DNA of 13,308 nt from Streptomyces sp. NRRL F-525 (GTDB lineage: Bacteria > Actinomycetota > Actinomycetes > Streptomycetales > Streptomycetaceae), in contig NZ_JNXE01000077.1 of assembly GCF_000716605.1 (NCBI RefSeq), forward strand, positions 1 to 13,308, read 5' to 3'. Position 1 is the stretch's first letter; each line of letters begins with the position of its first letter. Both the position numbers and the translations under genes were made by a program. Of this stretch, positions 1-6,034 are shown piece after piece. Under the pieces are notes generated by a model that saw nothing but the letters and a program-made list of their open reading frames with translations, had not been told where the DNA came from and made no database searches.

Positions 1-32
1 GTGGGGGCTGGTCGCGCAGTTCCCCGCGCCCC
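1..32. repeat. Streptomyces dispersed intergenic repeat (edge copy)
   Basis: On the minus strand this reads GGGGCGCGGGGAACTGCGCG followed by ACCAGCCCCCAC. I recognise it from memory as a short sequence found in very many copies between Streptomyces genes. It contains self-complementary G/C blocks (GGGGC at one end, GCCCC at the other) and can fold as a hairpin. It is normally outside coding sequence, but here it lies inside the open frame of the leftward CobW-like gene, which is odd. The copy may continue past the window edge. Confidence 0.6.
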
Positions 33-707
33 TGGGGGGTTGGGGGTGGGCGGGGTTGGAGCCTGTGCCGGGGTGTCGCCGGCCTGGGTACTCCTGCTCC
101 TCGTCAAGTCGACGCCCCCGACCGGTACTTGGTGGGCTGTCGGGTGCAACTGGCCCAGGAGCTCGCGGTCTTCGTCGTCGGCGTCGGGCGAGTCGAGGAC
201 GGCGAGGGTCGGGGCGTACTCCAGTTGGCGGGCGAAGGTGTCCGCGATGGTTCGCTGGTCGGTGGCTGCCGCTGCGAGGCCGGTCTCGGCCAGGTCGTCG
301 CCGTTGCCGAGGTACGGGAGGAGCAGGGACGGGTCCACGGCGGTGATGACGGCGGTGACCGTGAGGCCGCCGGAGGTGATGACCTCGGCCATCGCCTTGG
401 GTTCGACGGAGTCCCACAACTCGACTATCGCCAGGGGGACTTGACCGGTCGCGGCGAGGCGGCGGAGTTCCGGGACCAGGTCCTCGCGGAGCGCGCAGCA
501 CGCGCAGTCGTTGACCAGCGGGGTCTCGCCCGCGTCGACGATGCCCGTGGCGTCCCTGATCGTGCGGACGACCGTGCCGGCGGTGGCCGTAGCGAGGTCG
601 TGGTGGAGTACGACGCTGCCGGGGACGTCGTGGAGGAGTTGGGCGACGGTCGCTCGGCGGGCGTCGGCGTGCAGGCCGGCGACGATCGCGACGGAGAGGT
701 CGGACAC
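1..707 (-). CDS. CobW/COG0523-like protein of the zinc-free ribosomal locus, partial and probably truncated
   Basis: The minus-strand frame is open from GTG at 705-707 to the window edge (235 complete codons). The start lies 2 nt after the L31 stop, so the gene is translationally close to rpmE2 and probably in the same mRNA. The COG0523 signature C-x-C-C is present (CACC, about residues 68-71, in the context VNDCACCALREDL), followed by AIVELWDSVEPKAMAEV, as expected for a Zur-regulated zinc metallochaperone relative. The P-loop is missing: its position reads GLHADARR instead of G-x4-GK-S/T. The guanine-recognition NKxD is also not seen (LDSPD near 171). GTP hydrolysis is therefore doubtful. 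After about residue 197 the family-like sequence stops and a Pro-rich stretch runs into a dispersed repeat. This suggests loss of the C-terminal domain or a recent rearrangement; the true stop is outside the window. Proteins of this type are usually about 350-400 residues. Confidence 0.75.
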   Translation of the reverse strand, partial: MSDLSVAIVAGLHADARRATVAQLLHDVPGSVVLHHDLATATAGTVVRTIRDATGIVDAGETPLVNDCACCALREDLVPELRRLAATGQVPLAIVELWDSVEPKAMAEVITSGGLTVTAVITAVDPSLLLPYLGNGDDLAETGLAAAATDQRTIADTFARQLEYAPTLAVLDSPDADDEDRELLGQLHPTAHQVPVGGVDLTRSRSTQAGDTPAQAPTPPTPNPPGARGTARPAP

Positions 708-709
708 CG

Positions 710-958
710 TCAGGCCTGCTTCCCGTAGCGGCGCTCGAAGCGCTCCACGCGGCCGGCCGTGTCCAGGACGCGGGCCGTGCCGGTGTAGAAGGGGTGGCTG
801 ACGTTCGAGATCTCGACGTCCACGACGGGGTAGGTGTGGCCGTCCTCCCACTCGATCGTCTTCGTGCTCGTCAGAGTGGAGCGGGTGAGGAAGGCGTGGC
901 GCGCGGCGCGGTCCCGGAAGACGACCGGGCCGTAGGGCGGGTGGATGTTCTCGCGCAT
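710..958 (-). CDS. rpmE2: 50S ribosomal protein L31 type B (zinc-free paralog)
   Basis: This 82-residue protein begins [16 protein letters not shown] and contains [30 protein letters not shown], which matches type B L31. It has no cysteine at all, whereas the housekeeping L31 carries a CxxC zinc site, so this is the C-minus form that replaces it on ribosomes when zinc is short and lets zinc be recovered. The start ATG (956-958) is preceded on the minus strand by GAGGAG about 10 nt upstream, inside the end of rpmG. Only 5 nt separate it from rpmG and 2 nt from the CobW-like gene, so the three form one operon. Control by the Zur box upstream of rpmG is inferred. Confidence 0.95.
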   Translation of the reverse strand: MRENIHPPYGPVVFRDRAARHAFLTRSTLTSTKTIEWEDGHTYPVVDVEISNVSHPFYTGTARVLDTAGRVERFERRYGKQA

Positions 959-963
959 CTCGG

Positions 964-1128
964 TCAGCGCTCCTCTCGGAAGTCGACGTGGCGGCCGGCG
1001 GCCGGGTCGTACTTGCGCAGGACCAGGCGGTCGGGGTTGTTCCTGCGGTTCTTGCGGGTCACGTAGGTGTAGCCGGTGCCGGCCGTGGACCTGAGTTTGA
1101 TGACCGGGCGGAGTTCGTTGCGTGCCAT
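964..1128 (-). CDS. rpmG: 50S ribosomal protein L33 (zinc-free paralog)
   Basis: This 54-residue protein begins [20 protein letters not shown] and ends with [16 protein letters not shown], a clear L33. It has no cysteines, so the two CxxC pairs of zinc-binding L33 are absent. The start was set at ATG 1126-1128 because the L33 fold begins there and AAGG lies 8 nt upstream. The frame stays open to 1167, but that extension would run through the Zur box and is not L33-like. It is the first gene of the leftward zinc-starvation operon, with rpmE2 5 nt downstream. The Zur box lies only 15-29 bp before its start, so bound Zur would block initiation. Confidence 0.95.
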   Translation of the reverse strand: MARNELRPVIKLRSTAGTGYTYVTRKNRRNNPDRLVLRKYDPAAGRHVDFREER

Positions 1129-1142
1129 GGCTGATACCTTAC

Positions 1143-1157
1143 TGAAAATGAATTCCA
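1143..1157. promoter_or_regulatory. Zur box (zinc-uptake repressor operator)
   Basis: TGAAAATGAATTCCA fits the 7-1-7 actinobacterial Zur box (TGAAAAT-G-ATTTTCA): the left arm is perfect and the right arm matches at 5 of 7 positions. It lies in the 75-bp gap between divergent rpmG and rpmB, both C-minus ribosomal genes, which is the established arrangement for Zur-repressed ribosomal paralogs in Streptomyces. One operator probably controls both units: repressed when zinc is plentiful, expressed when it is scarce. Confidence 0.85.
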
Positions 1158-1203
1158 TTAGCAGCACTGGCTACGGCCCCGATCGAGGAGAGGTACGTCA
1201 CTC

Positions 1204-1440
1204 GTGTCCGCCCACTGCATGCTGACCGGCGCCCGGCCCGGTTTCGGCAACCGCATCTCCCACTCCCACCGGCGCACCTCGCGCCGCTTCGACCCGAACA
1301 TCCAGTCCAAGCGCTACTGGCTGCCCGGCGAGGGCCGCTACGTACGGCTGCGGCTGAGCGCGAAGGGGATCAAGACCGTGGACGCGATCGGCGTCGAGGC
1401 GGCCGTGGCCCGGATCCGCGAGCGCGGGGTGCGGATCTGA
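1204..1440 (+). CDS. rpmB: 50S ribosomal protein L28 (zinc-free paralog)
   Basis: This 78-residue protein contains [26 protein letters not shown], the L28 signature. Only one cysteine is present (Cys5), and the CxxC zinc knuckle of the housekeeping form is broken, so this is the C-minus paralog. The GTG start at 1204 is preceded by GAGGAGAGG at about 10 nt; no better ATG exists before the conserved start of the protein. It is the first gene of the rightward unit from the Zur box and overlaps rpsN by 1 nt (TGATG), which implies coupled translation. Confidence 0.95.
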   Translation: MSAHCMLTGARPGFGNRISHSHRRTSRRFDPNIQSKRYWLPGEGRYVRLRLSAKGIKTVDAIGVEAAVARIRERGVRI

Positions 1441-1745
1441 TGGCGAAGAAGAGCAAGATCGCGAAGAACGAGCAACGGCGGGAGATCGTCGCGCGGTACG
1501 CGGCGCGGCGGGCCGAGTTGAAGGAGATCGTCCGGCGGGTCGGTTCGACGGAGGTCGAACGGGCCGCCGCGCAGCGGGAGTTGAGCCGCCAGCCGCGCGA
1601 CGCGAGCGCCACCCGGGTTCGCAACCGCGACCAGGTCGACGGGCGGCCCCGGGGCTACTTCCGCGCCTTCGGGCTGTCCCGGGTGAACCTGCGCGGCCAG
1701 GCTCACAGCGGATACCTACCCGGCGTCCGCAAGTCCTCCTGGTAA
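1440..1745 (+). CDS. rpsN: 30S ribosomal protein S14 (zinc-free, long form)
   Basis: This 101-residue protein begins [20 protein letters not shown] and ends with [20 protein letters not shown] followed by [14 protein letters not shown]. This is the long, cysteine-free S14. The zinc-binding actinobacterial S14 is only about 61 residues and carries two CxxC pairs. The start ATG overlaps the rpmB stop, so translation is probably coupled. It is the last ribosomal gene seen in the rightward unit. A zinc-free S18, often found at such loci, is not in the window and may lie beyond the left edge next to the CobW-like gene. Confidence 0.95.
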   Translation: MAKKSKIAKNEQRREIVARYAARRAELKEIVRRVGSTEVERAAAQRELSRQPRDASATRVRNRDQVDGRPRGYFRAFGLSRVNLRGQAHSGYLPGVRKSSW

Positions 1746-1770
1746 CCCCTGGTAGCTTGCTGCGGTCGTT

Positions 1771-1796
1771 CCGGCCAGGGCCGAGGCCAAGGCCGG
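1771..1796 (+). terminator. Possible stem-loop after rpsN
   Basis: CCGGCC (1771-1776) can pair with GGCCGG (1791-1796) around a 14-nt G/C-rich loop, 25 nt after the rpsN stop. There is no U-tract, as is common for actinobacterial terminators. The region is so GC-rich that chance pairing is likely; this is a weak candidate. If it does not terminate, the lipoprotein gene 93 bp downstream could be read through from the Zur-controlled unit. Confidence 0.25.
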
Positions 1797-1838
1797 CCGG
1801 GCGGCCGTCCGCGTCCCGCTACAGCTTGGGAGCCACCA

Positions 1839-2348
1839 GTGACTACGGCGTTTTCGACGGTGTCGACGGTACGGATGGCGGCGGCCGCCGCCGGGCTGGC
1901 GGGCGCGCTCGCCCTGACCGGGTGCAGCGGTGACTCCTCGGACGACTCCTCCTCCACGCCGAGCGCGTCCTCGTCGGCGACGTCGACCGCGACGGCGGAC
2001 TCCGGCGGCTCGGGCAGCAGCCCGTCGGCCGCGTCCGACGGGCTGCAGGGCAGCTGGCTCGCCACGGCGGACGGGAAGGCGCTGGTCCTTGTGGTCACCG
2101 GCAAGCAGGCCGCGCTGTTCACGACCGGTGGCACCGTGTGCAACGGGACGGCCGGTGAGGAGGCGGGGATGCAGATGATCCACCTCAAGTGCACGGACAA
2201 GAGCAAGACCCGGACGACCGGAATGGTCGACTCCGTCAGCAAGTCGAGCCTCGCGGTCACCTGGTCGGGGAGCACCGCCAAGGAGACGTACACGCGGGCC
2301 GAGGGCGGCAAGATGCCGTCGGGGCTGCCCACGGCGAGCCTGGGGTAG
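1839..2348 (+). CDS. Secreted lipoprotein of unknown function
   Basis: This 169-residue protein has a lipoprotein signal: a short N-region with Arg12, a hydrophobic stretch (AAAAAGLAGALAL) and the lipobox LTGC with the lipidated cysteine at residue 29. A Ser/Asp/Thr-rich linker follows (about 30-68), typical of actinobacterial lipoproteins that extend from the membrane. The remaining 100 residues begin GLQGSWLATADGKALVLVV and contain two cysteines (in TVCNGT and HLKCTD) that could form a disulfide. The GTG start at 1839 is chosen because GGGAG lies 6 nt upstream and the signal peptide starts there. I do not recognise the mature domain; its small beta-rich look is inference only. It lies 93 bp after rpsN and 80 bp before a second lipoprotein gene. 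Confidence 0.85.
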   Translation: MTTAFSTVSTVRMAAAAAGLAGALALTGCSGDSSDDSSSTPSASSSATSTATADSGGSGSSPSAASDGLQGSWLATADGKALVLVVTGKQAALFTTGGTVCNGTAGEEAGMQMIHLKCTDKSKTRTTGMVDSVSKSSLAVTWSGSTAKETYTRAEGGKMPSGLPTASLG

Positions 2349-2428
2349 TAGGGGCGAGGCAGGTCCGGGGTGGCTCCCGGGGTGCGGGGCGGTCTGCGGA
2401 GGGGGGTCCGGTGCGGGATGATCCCCTC

Positions 2429-2950
2429 ATGCGCACCATTCCCCTCGCCGTCGCCGCACTCGCGTCGGCTCTGCTTCTGACCGCCTGCGACAGTGGCAGC
2501 GGCGGTGGTTCCTCCGACAGCAAGAACGGGTCGGCCTGCTCGTTCGACGGGGTCGCCGTCCAGGTCGGGCCGGCGAGCACCGCTCCGGCCGCCGGTGACA
2601 CCGGTGAGGTGCCCGTCTCGCTCACCAACCAGAGCAAGCCCTGCGACCTGAACGGCTTCGCGGGCGCCACGCTGGTGGCCGGCGACACCAAGGTCGCCCT
2701 CTCCACCCAGAAGGGTGCCAAGGCGCAGAAGCTGAAGCTCGCCAAGGGCGACGCGGCCTCCTTCACCATCACCTACGTACGCGGCAAGGCGGGCGACAAG
2801 CTGAGCCTGGCCGCGACGAAGGTGGTCATCACGCTGCCCGGCAGCAGCGACACCGCGAGCTACAAGTGGTCGTACGGACCCGTCCAGGGCAAGACCTCGG
2901 TGAGCGACTCGGACGCCTCGGTGAGCGCGTTCACGCAGGCCGGCGACTGA
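2429..2950 (+). CDS. DUF4232-type lipoprotein
   Basis: This 173-residue protein begins MRTIPLAVAALASALLLTAC, a compact lipoprotein signal peptide with lipobox LTAC and Cys20 as the acylation site. A Gly/Ser linker follows. The mature part from about Cys38 (SACSFDGVAVQVGP, then VSLTNQSKPCDLNGFAGATL) resembles DUF4232, an immunoglobulin-like secreted domain common in Streptomyces lipoproteins, with the usual two cysteines (about 38 and 71). The frame is open upstream to 2189, but that part is the out-of-frame end of the previous gene, so the ATG at 2429 before the signal peptide is preferred. No good ribosome site lies close by; a leaderless start is possible. The gene is convergent with the DUF2786 gene, only 6 bp apart. 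Function unknown. Confidence 0.85.
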   Translation: MRTIPLAVAALASALLLTACDSGSGGGSSDSKNGSACSFDGVAVQVGPASTAPAAGDTGEVPVSLTNQSKPCDLNGFAGATLVAGDTKVALSTQKGAKAQKLKLAKGDAASFTITYVRGKAGDKLSLAATKVVITLPGSSDTASYKWSYGPVQGKTSVSDSDASVSAFTQAGD

Positions 2951-2962
2951 CCTCCGTCAGTC
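2945..2962. terminator. Stem-loop spanning both convergent stop codons
   Basis: GACTGAC CTCC GTCAGTC is a perfect 7-bp inverted repeat with a 4-nt loop. The TGA stop of the DUF4232 gene (2948-2950) lies in the left arm, and the TGA stop of the leftward DUF2786 gene (2957-2959 complement) is in the right arm, so the same hairpin forms at the end of both mRNAs. It may be a bidirectional terminator or 3'-end protector; there is no U-tract. Confidence 0.5.
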
Positions 2963-4066
2963 CAGGGGCGGCCGGGCCCTGACCTGGGCCCGGTCCGCCG
3001 CCTCGGCGCCCTCCGTCCAGCCCGCCTCGTCGGTGACGCCGCGCAGGCGGGTCGTGGTCGTCTCCGGGAACATCGCGTCGACGCGGTCGGTGACGGCGAC
3101 CTCGCGGGTGGCGAGCACCGGCAGCAGGTCGTCGGTGACCTGCGTCCCGGCGGCCCGCGCCAGCCGGTCCCCGATGCGGTGGGCGTAGGCCGCGAGGAAG
3201 GACTGCCGGAAGGTCTTGGTCCGCCGCCGGCCGCCCGCGCGCTGGGCCGCCTCCGCCCGCGTCATCGCGGTCGTGGCCTGCACAAGGAGCGAGGTGTAGA
3301 GGAGTTCGACCACCTCCAGATCGCCCTCGAACCCGACGACGGTCGAGAAACCGAAGGCCTCGTTCCAGACGGCCCGGCAGTGGTTCGCCCCGGCGACCGC
3401 GTCCAGCAGCACCGCCTTCGCCTGCTCGTACGGCGCCTCGACCCCGATCCGGCACGCACCGGGCGTGTCCTTCGCCGGGGCCTGCGCGTCGAGCAGCGCC
3501 TCGTCGATACTGTGCCGCGCCATCAGCTCCTGCGCCTTGGCGCTCAGCGCCTCCGCCTCCTCCAGGAACCCGGTCGCCTCCGCCTTCGCGAGCAGCGCGC
3601 GGATCCGGGTGAGCATGCGGGAGGCGGGCCGACGGTTCTCGTGCGGTCGCTGTTCATCCAGGGGTTCGAGGCTCGGCAGCCGCAGCAGCAGGCGGTACAG
3701 CTCCAGCACGGTGGTGGCGTGCGTGAAACGGTCGGTGCGGGGCGGCTCCTCGGCGGTCAGCTCGTCGAGCTGCGCCGCCCAACGGGGGCCGCGCGCCCGG
3801 TCGTCCGGCGCCTGCGCCCGGATCAGCCCGGCGACCAGTCGTACGTGTACGTCGTCCAACTCCCGCCGAACCAGCCGTACGACATCCGCGGGCTGCCAGC
3901 CGCGCCGCCAGGCCGACGCCACGAACTCCCTTCCGCGTAGGGCGAGTTCGGGGTCCGCGGAGGGATCGGCGGCGAGGATCGAGGCACCCGCGTCGAGGGC
4001 GTCGTGGGTGTCTGCGTAGAGGGCGGCCTCGAAGGCGCGCTCGACGGTGGTGGTCTTGCTGGTCAC
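2957..4066 (-). CDS. DUF2786 domain-containing protein
   Basis: This 369-residue protein has the DUF2786 segment at about residues 151-190, MLTRIRALLAKAEATGFLEE then AEALSAKAQELMARHSI, a short helical motif found in actinobacterial and phage proteins of unknown role. The C-terminal part (about 205-320) contains NHCRAVWNEAFGF, GFEGDLEVVELLYTSLLVQ and RRTKTFRQSFLAAYAHRIGDRL, which fits the domain usually following DUF2786. The N-terminal 140 residues are helical and contain GREFVASAWRRGWQPADVVR, also usual in the Streptomyces version. The GTG start (4064-4066) is the only sensible one; no strong ribosome site is seen. No membrane segment or signal peptide. It is monocistronic and convergent with the DUF4232 lipoprotein gene. 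The biochemical role is unknown. Confidence 0.85.
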   Translation of the reverse strand: MTSKTTTVERAFEAALYADTHDALDAGASILAADPSADPELALRGREFVASAWRRGWQPADVVRLVRRELDDVHVRLVAGLIRAQAPDDRARGPRWAAQLDELTAEEPPRTDRFTHATTVLELYRLLLRLPSLEPLDEQRPHENRRPASRMLTRIRALLAKAEATGFLEEAEALSAKAQELMARHSIDEALLDAQAPAKDTPGACRIGVEAPYEQAKAVLLDAVAGANHCRAVWNEAFGFSTVVGFEGDLEVVELLYTSLLVQATTAMTRAEAAQRAGGRRRTKTFRQSFLAAYAHRIGDRLARAAGTQVTDDLLPVLATREVAVTDRVDAMFPETTTTRLRGVTDEAGWTEGAEAADRAQVRARPPLD

Positions 4067-4259
4067 CGGTCGATCGTGTCATGGGGTGGTGGGGAGACGG
4101 GGCGGGGTACGTTCCGACGACGCCGGGAAGCGCGGGACCCGGTCTGCCCGGCCGGTGGTCGCGTCTCGGTCCGTCCACACCCTGTGGACAACCAACTCCT
4201 TGCGGATGTACGGGCGTTGGGGCGCTGGGATTTCGGCCCGCCTGGCAAGATCGGTTGGT

Positions 4260-4904
4260 ATGGAGACGCTGCCGTTCGACGCCGTGCTGTGCGACTTCGA
4301 CGGGGTCGTGCACATGTGGGATCCGGACGGGATGACCGCGCTGGACCGGGCCTGGGGGCTGGCCGAGGGGACGCTGGCCGGGGCCGCGTTCGAGGGCGGG
4401 TTGCTGCGGGCCGCGGTGACGGGGCGGCTCAGTGACGAGGAGTGGCGGTCCCGGATCGCCGACGAGCTGACGCCCGTCTGCGGCTCGGCCGAACGGGCCC
4501 GCGACCTGCTGGCCGCGTGGACCGCGCTCACCGGCCGGGTCGACCCCGACGTCATGGAACTGCTCACCGAGGTCCGGCGCACGGTGCCCGTGGTCCTGCT
4601 CTCCAACGCCACGACCCGGCTGGAGAGTTACCTCGCCGCGGTCGGCCTGGCCGAGGCGTTCGACGCGGTGGTCAACACCGCCCGCGTCGGAGTGGCCAAA
4701 CCGGACCCGCGCGTCTTCGAGTTGGCCGCCGGACGCGTCGGAGCCGACCCGAAGCGCTGCCTGTTCGTCGACGACACCTACGGCCATGTCGTCGCGGCCC
4801 GCGAGGCGGGGCTGACGGGACTGCACTACGGGCACGTCGGTCAACTGCGGGACGCGGTCGGGCCGTTGCTGCGGCGGGGGCCGGGGGCGGGGTCGGGGCC
4901 GTAG
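4260..4904 (+). CDS. HAD-superfamily hydrolase (phosphatase-like)
   Basis: This 214-residue protein has all four HAD motifs: motif I CDFDGVV (nucleophile Asp12, Asp14), motif II VVLLSNAT (Ser115), motif III Lys147 in VAKPDP, and motif IV LFVDDTYG (Asp171/Asp172). A helical cap lies between motifs I and II (about 20-100), as in subclass I phosphoglycolate-phosphatase and haloacid-dehalogenase relatives. It probably dephosphorylates a small cytoplasmic phosphate ester; the substrate cannot be read from sequence. The ATG at 4260 is chosen because motif I must lie within about 15 residues of the start; the open frame back to 4047 is not HAD-like. No clear ribosome site precedes it (CAAGAT ends 8 nt upstream, so a leaderless start is possible). 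The divergent 193-bp gap to the DUF2786 gene shows no other feature that I can support. Confidence 0.9.
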   Translation: METLPFDAVLCDFDGVVHMWDPDGMTALDRAWGLAEGTLAGAAFEGGLLRAAVTGRLSDEEWRSRIADELTPVCGSAERARDLLAAWTALTGRVDPDVMELLTEVRRTVPVVLLSNATTRLESYLAAVGLAEAFDAVVNTARVGVAKPDPRVFELAAGRVGADPKRCLFVDDTYGHVVAAREAGLTGLHYGHVGQLRDAVGPLLRRGPGAGSGP

Positions 4905-4910
4905 GGGCTA

Positions 4911-4950
4911 CGGCGGTGAACTCTCTTCCCCCTCAAGGGTGTTGCCGCCG
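4911..4950. terminator. Possible convergent-gene stem-loop
   Basis: CGGCGG (4911-4916) is complementary to CCGCCG (4945-4950), with an inner CCCT-CA-AGGG mini-hairpin in the loop. It lies in the 69-bp gap between the ends of the HAD gene and the leftward DUF7666-like gene. The position suits a terminator for one or both genes, but the stem is short and has no U-tract. Confidence 0.35.
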
Positions 4951-4973
4951 AGCCGACCCGGTCAGGCCGGTCA

Positions 4974-5903
4974 TCACGCGCGGACTGTTCGCGCATCGCC
5001 GATCAACTCGAGCAGCACGGCGTTCTGCGCCAGGTAGTGCGTGTCGGCGGGGTGGGTGGAGAACTCCGAGAACGCCGCGAAGTAGGGGTCGGCCGCCGTG
5101 TCGGCCGCGTAGGTGCCGCGGGCCGCCGCGACGGCTGCGGCGTGGGCGCCGGCTCCTGCTGCGGCGGCCGTGTGCGCTGCGGTGGCGGCGCGGTCGGCGG
5201 TGTGCGAGGCGGCGATGCCAGCCGCGACGTTGTGCACCGGCGCGTATACGGCTACGAGGGCCTCGGCCGCCTCGATGGCATCGGCGGCGGTATGAGCCGC
5301 GTACGCCGCTGCCACCGCAGCGGACGCCCAGGAGGCTGCGTCCCCGTCGGCGGCGCAGGACGCGGCGATGGCGGCGGCCACGGCGCGTCCCGTGTCCGCG
5401 CCGATGGGGGCGCCGGAAGCGACCAACCCGCCTGCGGCCCGGCGCGCTTCGAGCAGGTCGGCTGCGTGGAGCGTGCCGTCCAGGAAGCCGTCGGCGGCCT
5501 GGAGGCATTGACGTACCCGGGCGTCGACGGGGTGCCGCCGCTCCAGGTGATCGAGGGCGTCCTGCGCACACCGGACCGCGAAACGTCGTAGAACTGCTGC
5601 CGGTATCTCCTCCACCAGGCGCATCTCGCTCGCCGCGAACTTGTGGGACTGGCGCGAGAGTTCACCCCTCGCCTCCGCGAGGAACCAGCGCCGGCCGTAC
5701 ACGTTGCGCAGGGAGTCCCTCGGCGTCGGGGACGCGTGCAGGCCGTTCGCGCAGCAGCGGACGGGCCCGGTCGTCCGGTTCCATTCGCCGATCCGCCAGG
5801 TCACGTCTCCGTTCGCCGAGGCCAGGTCGGGTTCTACGAATCGGTAGCACTCGATGGTCTTGGTGTCCGTGGCGTCCGTGGTGTCCGCGGTCTTGGTCTC
5901 CAC
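4974..5903 (-). CDS. DUF7666-like protein with long alanine-rich helical tail
   Basis: This 309-residue protein starts at GTG 5901-5903 with a near-perfect ribosome site, AGGAGG at 6 nt. Residues about 18-100 (IECYRFVEPDL, TGPVRCCANGLHASPTP, RRWFLAEARGEL, HKFAASEMRLVEEIP) look like the DUF7666 fold known from phage and accessory bacterial proteins: a request-for-context domain with the 'C-x2-GLHA' turn. After a short helical part (100-150) comes an Ala/His/Asp/Thr-rich stretch of about 130 residues (for example AAHTAADAIEAAEALV), probably a long alpha-helical solenoid or coiled region. The last 30 residues (DPYFAAFSEFSTHPADTHYL) are more conventional. No signal peptide or membrane segment. 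It is divergent from a TetR gene across an operator-rich 131-bp gap, so TetR control is likely. Function unknown; the domain match is from memory. Confidence 0.75.
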   Translation of the reverse strand: METKTADTTDATDTKTIECYRFVEPDLASANGDVTWRIGEWNRTTGPVRCCANGLHASPTPRDSLRNVYGRRWFLAEARGELSRQSHKFAASEMRLVEEIPAAVLRRFAVRCAQDALDHLERRHPVDARVRQCLQAADGFLDGTLHAADLLEARRAAGGLVASGAPIGADTGRAVAAAIAASCAADGDAASWASAAVAAAYAAHTAADAIEAAEALVAVYAPVHNVAAGIAASHTADRAATAAHTAAAAGAGAHAAAVAAARGTYAADTAADPYFAAFSEFSTHPADTHYLAQNAVLLELIGDARTVRA

Positions 5904-5940
5904 TGCGTTCCTCCTGTGCCGGCGACATCGGTACGGCGCG

Positions 5941-5999
5941 GGGCTCTGAGCCCGAGCGCGATACAGCGTATCGGAACTCCGTACAGCGTATCGCTCGGG
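5941..5999. promoter_or_regulatory. Nested palindromic operator between tetR and the DUF7666 gene
   Basis: Several inverted repeats are stacked here. CGATACAGCGTATCG (5959-5973) is a perfect 6-3-6 palindrome. A second copy, CCGTACAGCGTATCG (5979-5993), lies exactly 20 bp further, about two helical turns. Both are enclosed by CCCGAGCG (5951-5958) and its exact reverse complement CGCTCGGG (5992-5999). Just outside is GGGCTC-T-GAGCCC (5941-5953). ATAC-N3-GTAT cores are typical of operators of TetR proteins of this kind. Two dimers could bind side by side and control both divergent genes. Confidence 0.75.
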
Positions 6000-6021
6000 C
6001 GTACCCCGTACCCCACACCGT

Positions 6022-6027
6022 TAGACT
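6022..6027 (+). promoter_or_regulatory. -10 element of tetR, probably leaderless
   Basis: TAGACT fits the TAnnnT consensus of the Streptomyces housekeeping sigma factor and ends 7 nt before the GTG start of tetR, so transcription should begin at or near the start codon. No ribosome site is visible, which agrees with a leaderless mRNA. No convincing -35 is seen; the operator lies just upstream. Confidence 0.55.
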
Positions 6028-6034
6028 CCGGACC

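Noticed and set aside
129..728. Plus-strand open frame with Gly/Val/Asp-rich product opposite the CobW-like gene
   Set aside because: It is the antisense shadow of a frame with the CxCC motif, and it would run through the rpmE2 end.
1129..1167. N-terminal extension of rpmG to 1167
   Set aside because: It would pass through the Zur box and adds 13 residues not found in L33; ATG 1126-1128 matches the family start.
2189..2428. Upstream extension of the DUF4232 lipoprotein frame
   Set aside because: It overlaps the preceding lipoprotein out of frame, and a complete signal peptide begins at 2429.
4047..4259. Upstream extension of the HAD frame
   Set aside because: HAD motif I must lie close to the N-terminus, and the added part is unlike the family.
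3654..4844. Minus-strand open frame across the DUF2786/HAD divergent region
   Set aside because: It overlaps two good genes in other frames and shows only biased, low-information sequence.
4442..6034. Very long plus-strand open frame running through the HAD gene and the DUF7666 region into tetR
   Set aside because: It is extremely Arg/Pro/Gly-rich, as expected for an off-frame reading of GC-rich DNA, and overlaps two well-supported genes; only the TetR part from 6035 is real.
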